From assembly GCA_964534325.1 (NCBI GenBank), contig CAZHOR010000015.1, positions 5,545 through 69,544 on the forward strand: DNA of 64,000 nt. Direction: 5' to 3'. A model generated the notes under the pieces. The model did not search any database, was not told the DNA's origin, and saw nothing but the letters and a program-made list of their open reading frames with translations. The number at the start of each line of letters is the position of its first letter. Position 1 is the stretch's first letter. The position numbers and the translations under genes were made by a program. This document shows positions 61,101 through 64,000 of this stretch, piece by piece. The stretch is from JdFR-22 sp964534325 (GTDB lineage: Archaea; Halobacteriota; Archaeoglobi; Archaeoglobales; Archaeoglobaceae).

Positions 61101-62582
61101 GTGAAATCTATTGAGGAGATCAACCAAAAGATCAAGGAAGGAAATGTCTCTGTAGTAACCGCAGACAAAATGAAAGATTTTGTGGATGAGGTTGGGGCAG
61201 AACAGGCTGCCAGGGAAGTTGATGTGGTCACCACAGGGACTTTCGGTGCTATGTGCTCATCAGGAGCATTTCTCAATTTTGGTCATTCTGATCCCCCCGT
61301 TAAAATGCAGAAGGTGTGGCTTAACGACGTAGAAGCCTATACGGGAATAGCTGCCATTGACGCCTACATAGGCGCAACTCAAACGTCCGAAACGAGAGGA
61401 ATGGAATACGGGGGTGCACACGTAATAGAAGACTTCGTAAAAGGTAAAGAAGTGAACCTGAGGGCAACAAGTTACGGAACGGACTGCTACCCCCGGAAGG
61501 AGATAGTAACCGAGCTATCTCTGGAGGACCTGAATCAGGCCACCATGCTGAACCCCAGGAACTCCTATCAGCGATATAAATCGGCGACCAACTCTTCCAA
61601 CCAGTTGTTGAGAACTTATCTGGGAACACTTCTGCCCAGATATGGGAACATAACCTTCGCAGGAACTGGTGAGATATCGCCCCTCAATAATGACCCTCAA
61701 TACAGGACCATAGGCACGGGGACAAGAATATTCCTGTGCGGTGCTCAGGGATACGTGATCGGTGAGGGAACCCAGCACAGTCCCCCATTTGGCACTCTAA
61801 TGGTCAAAGGTAATCTGAAGGAAATGGACCCTCAATACATGCAGGCCGCAGTGTTCCCGGGATACGGAGTTACCATGTATATCGGGATCGGCATACCCAT
61901 ACCCATTCTGGATGCCGACATGGCAAAAGCCACCGCCACCAGAGATGAGGACATAGAGACCCAGATAATCGATTTCGGTGTACCCAGAAGGGATAGGCCT
62001 GTAATGAGGAATGTGAGCTACGCGGAGCTGAAGAGCGGTAAAGTCGAGATGAATGGAGATGAATTAAGAGTATCTCCGCTCTCCAGCCAGCATATAGCTC
62101 AAAAGATATCCGAAGAGCTGAAGAACAGGGTCGCTAAAGGTGAATTCTCTCTATCATTGCCTGTGGAGATCATTCCAACGGAGAAGGTATTCAAGCCCAT
62201 GAAGCAGACCGCCATCAGGGTGGTCAAAAGCGTGATGACATCCGCCATCTACATAAGTCCCCAGACAAGCGTGGAAGAAGCCTCAAAGATAATCATTCGT
62301 AAAGGAGTGAACCATTTGCCGGTGGTTGACAGTGACAGCACTCTCATCGGCATCGTCACATCCTGGGACGTTGCCAAGGCGGTGGCTATGGGTAAAGTAG
62401 GTAAAGTAGAGGACATAATGGTCAAGAAAGTCGTCACCACACTTCCAGAGGACCCGGTTCAGGTAGCGGCAAGAAAAATGGAGAAGCACGACATATCTGC
62501 TCTTCCTGTGACCGACACCAGAAACCGTTTAGTGGGGCTGGTGACCGCTGAAGACTTGAGCAAACTGCTTTCGGGTGATTGA
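61101..62582 (+). CDS. Homocysteine biosynthesis protein (DUF39/COG1900) with C-terminal CBS pair
   Basis: A 493-residue protein. Residues 1-370 are the COG1900 domain with VTTGTFGAMCSSGAFLNFGH (about 43-62) and a second conserved Cys in SYGTDCYPR (about 128). Two CBS domains follow (about 375-493). The Methanosarcina acetivorans homologue MA1821 is needed to make homocysteine from aspartate semialdehyde. The CBS pair may sense an adenosyl ligand such as SAM. It starts at a GTG. Confidence 0.92.
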   Translation: MKSIEEINQKIKEGNVSVVTADKMKDFVDEVGAEQAAREVDVVTTGTFGAMCSSGAFLNFGHSDPPVKMQKVWLNDVEAYTGIAAIDAYIGATQTSETRGMEYGGAHVIEDFVKGKEVNLRATSYGTDCYPRKEIVTELSLEDLNQATMLNPRNSYQRYKSATNSSNQLLRTYLGTLLPRYGNITFAGTGEISPLNNDPQYRTIGTGTRIFLCGAQGYVIGEGTQHSPPFGTLMVKGNLKEMDPQYMQAAVFPGYGVTMYIGIGIPIPILDADMAKATATRDEDIETQIIDFGVPRRDRPVMRNVSYAELKSGKVEMNGDELRVSPLSSQHIAQKISEELKNRVAKGEFSLSLPVEIIPTEKVFKPMKQTAIRVVKSVMTSAIYISPQTSVEEASKIIIRKGVNHLPVVDSDSTLIGIVTSWDVAKAVAMGKVGKVEDIMVKKVVTTLPEDPVQVAARKMEKHDISALPVTDTRNRLVGLVTAEDLSKLLSGD

Positions 62583-62583
62583 A

Positions 62584-62964
62584 ATGATGCTGGAGATACA
62601 ATTCGACTCACATAAGGTTAAGGAGCCCATAATCTCCAAAGCCAGCCTGGAGACCAACAGCCTGATAAACATCATAAGAGCCAATGTGGGAGCCAGAGAA
62701 GGAGAAATGGTAGTAGAAGTCGAGAAATCAAAGGTCGAGGACGTCATAAAATCCTTTGAGAGACAGGGGATCGATGTAACCAAACTGGAGAAAAAGATAA
62801 ACAAGGACGACAGCTGCATTCACTGCGGAGCATGCATCAGCATATGCCCTGTAGAAGTATTCTCTCTGGACAGCGAAAACAAAGTAGTAGCAGAAACGGA
62901 GAAATGCATTCACTGCGGAGTATGCGTCAACGTCTGCCCCGTAAACGCCCTCCACCTCCCGTGA
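62584..62964 (+). CDS. NIL-domain ferredoxin of the homocysteine pathway
   Basis: A 126-residue protein with an N-terminal NIL domain (ISKASLETNSLINIIRANVG) and two 4Fe-4S motifs, CIHCGACISICPVEVF and CIHCGVCVNVCPVNAL. It matches MA1822, the partner of MA1821. GGGTGATTGA overlaps the previous stop codon; ATG 62584 or 62587 is the start. Confidence 0.92.
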   Translation: MMLEIQFDSHKVKEPIISKASLETNSLINIIRANVGAREGEMVVEVEKSKVEDVIKSFERQGIDVTKLEKKINKDDSCIHCGACISICPVEVFSLDSENKVVAETEKCIHCGVCVNVCPVNALHLP

Positions 62965-62989
62965 CCTCTGAAGAATAATATCAACTTAA

Positions 62990-63706
62990 ATGAAGCGGTT
63001 CAAGTATCAGCATAAGCAGACCATCGTAACAATTCTGGTGGAGGAGGACAGGTATTACGATATTGCCGTCAACGCCATACTGGAAGCCAGAAAAGAGATA
63101 GAGTCGGTCATAAGGTCAGACCCTTTTTTTCTCTCCTCACTTGAACCCTATAACGTATCAGGTGGGCCAATAACCAGAAGAATGGTTAAAGCCGGTGAAA
63201 TGGCTGGCCTGGGACCCATGGCTTCTGTAGCAGGAATGATCTCCCAGTACGCAGTGGAGAAGATGGTGGAAGAGGGAGCCGACTTTGCGGTAGTGGACAA
63301 TGGAGGAGATATGGCCGTATTCAGTCAACAGGAGATAGTGGTGGGGGTGTACACGGGCACCAACATCAAGCTGGGATTCAAAATAGAACCAGCTGAGGAG
63401 ATCAGAGCTATATGCACGTCAAGTGGGAGAATAGGGCACTCCATAAGCTTTGGCTACGCTGATGCGGCCACCGTATTTGGCGGTGATGCCTGCGTGGCCG
63501 ATGCCTTTGCCACCGCACTGGGGAACGACATAAAAGAAGAAATTAACGAAGAGAGCTTTACTACTGTAATGGAGGATTTTTGGGAGAGAGCTAAAAGTTA
63601 TGTGGACGGGATTTTTGCGGTCAAGGGGGAGATGATGGGGTTCGCCGGGAAGGTTCCTGAGATAGTGAGGGCTGAGGTTAATCCGGATTTGATAACCAGA
63701 GGCTGA
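62990..63706 (+). CDS. UPF0280 (COG2122) homocysteine-associated protein
   Basis: A 238-residue protein with the family motifs GGPITRRMVKAGEMAGLGPM and ADFAVVDNGGDMAV, plus ICTSSGRIGHSISFG. In M. acetivorans the COG2122 protein MA1715 takes part in homocysteine formation. Here it is 25 bases after the ferredoxin gene, so all three components form one operon. Confidence 0.9.
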   Translation: MKRFKYQHKQTIVTILVEEDRYYDIAVNAILEARKEIESVIRSDPFFLSSLEPYNVSGGPITRRMVKAGEMAGLGPMASVAGMISQYAVEKMVEEGADFAVVDNGGDMAVFSQQEIVVGVYTGTNIKLGFKIEPAEEIRAICTSSGRIGHSISFGYADAATVFGGDACVADAFATALGNDIKEEINEESFTTVMEDFWERAKSYVDGIFAVKGEMMGFAGKVPEIVRAEVNPDLITRG

Positions 63707-63744
63707 TTGAAAATTGCAGAGATCAATTTTGTAGACAGAAATAG

Positions 63745-63972
63745 CTATTCGTCTTTTCTCATTTCTTTGATTTTTTCAATTATCTTATCTACTTCAGGGT
63801 AATTCTCCAGGAGCTTTTTTCTCTCCTTGGTGTAGTCTCCTTTCCCCAATTCGTATTGCTGGAGGAATCTGGCCATACCTACTGGTCCCAGCTCCCTTTC
63901 AAGGGCTTTTAGCCCTGCAATCTTATCTCGTCTGGGGACATGGTGTTCCAACATTCCCGAATAATTAGGCAC
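63745..63972 (-). CDS. Small protein, possible antitoxin of an incomplete pair
   Basis: A 75-residue charged helical protein with GLKALERELGPVGMARFLQQ followed by YELGKGDYTKER. I recall this motif from widespread small proteins often encoded near putative toxins, but no characterised function. A GTG start at 63972 or an ATG at 63954 is possible. A partner, if any, would lie to the left (no gene there on this strand) or beyond the right edge. Confidence 0.5.
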   Translation of the reverse strand: MPNYSGMLEHHVPRRDKIAGLKALERELGPVGMARFLQQYELGKGDYTKERKKLLENYPEVDKIIEKIKEMRKDE

Positions 63973-64000
63973 TATAAAAAATAAAACCTCTTCTAACTAC

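Overview
The window is archaeal chromosomal DNA, probably from a metagenome-assembled euryarchaeal genome related to methanogens or anaerobic alkane/methane oxidisers. The evidence for this is an archaeal primase small subunit with a GINS gene, RpoL/RpoN/RpoK, exosome Csl4, ribosomal proteins uL13, uS9, eL18 and uS2 in the usual archaeal order, RadA, archaeosine and diphthamide enzymes, formylmethanofuran:H4MPT formyltransferase (Ftr), and the homocysteine-forming protein set known from Methanosarcina. The lineage cannot be fixed further by eye. Exactly 100 N at 34937-35036 mark a scaffold gap. Several single-base anomalies may be assembly errors.

Layout. 0-5.4 kb: replication and RNA genes (GINS, priS, azlCD, METTL5-like methylase, csl4, rpoL, DUF99, rtcA). 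5.8-9.3 kb: a four-gene Flx-type flavin/iron-sulfur electron-transfer operon with an MvhD-like subunit and no Hdr genes beside it. 9.3-13.8 kb: a Cys-cluster protein, a small membrane sensor remnant, a DUF1646 transporter, ftr and DUF502. 13.8-16.3 kb: an AT-rich island with a possible small RNA, a 22-codon ORF, a UbiA-family gene and the 3' part of a FIST gene. 16.3-21.6 kb, all on the minus strand: KaiC-like ATPase, Roadblock and FIST genes with overlapping ends, then radA, and a large PAS/GAF sensor that ends in a histidine-kinase-like helix region with no ATPase domain. 21.7-32.4 kb: a DinG/XPD-like helicase, site-2 protease, Hsp20, an adenylate-forming enzyme, peroxiredoxin, an antiporter and small proteins. 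32.4-39.2 kb: tRNA-His, hpt, ade, a tandem hairpin repeat with the gap, type-4 UDG, glmM, RaSEA and an AN1-rhomboid protease. 39.5-41.4 kb: an AbiE-like toxin-antitoxin pair with palindromic operators, followed by a gene fragment. 41.4-51.6 kb: a methyltransferase, phosphoglycolate phosphatase, Fe-S and DUF5320 genes, a GPN GTPase, a 650-base non-coding stretch with three strong inverted repeats, a hydrolase, transporters, dph6 and a BchI/BchD-like pair. 51.8-55.4 kb: the ribosomal protein/RNA polymerase/enolase operon with an embedded tRNA-Pro. 55.7-64 kb: a frameshifted radical SAM gene, Mrp/NBP35 plus a NifX-like protein, mtnA, purB, the three-gene homocysteine operon and a possible antitoxin.

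Gene starts follow two patterns. Many operon-first genes have a TATA-like box 20-30 bases before the start codon and so are probably leaderless. Internal genes usually carry a GGTGAT-type Shine-Dalgarno site. This pattern decided many starts and also drew attention to non-coding hairpins lying at the +1 distance from TATA boxes.

The points most worth following are the KaiC-Roadblock-FIST operon, the paired ATPase-less sensor proteins, a set of about 60-base hairpin elements (some with C-rich anti-Shine-Dalgarno loops), the phase-preserving tandem repeat at the gap, and the operator layout of the AbiE-like module.
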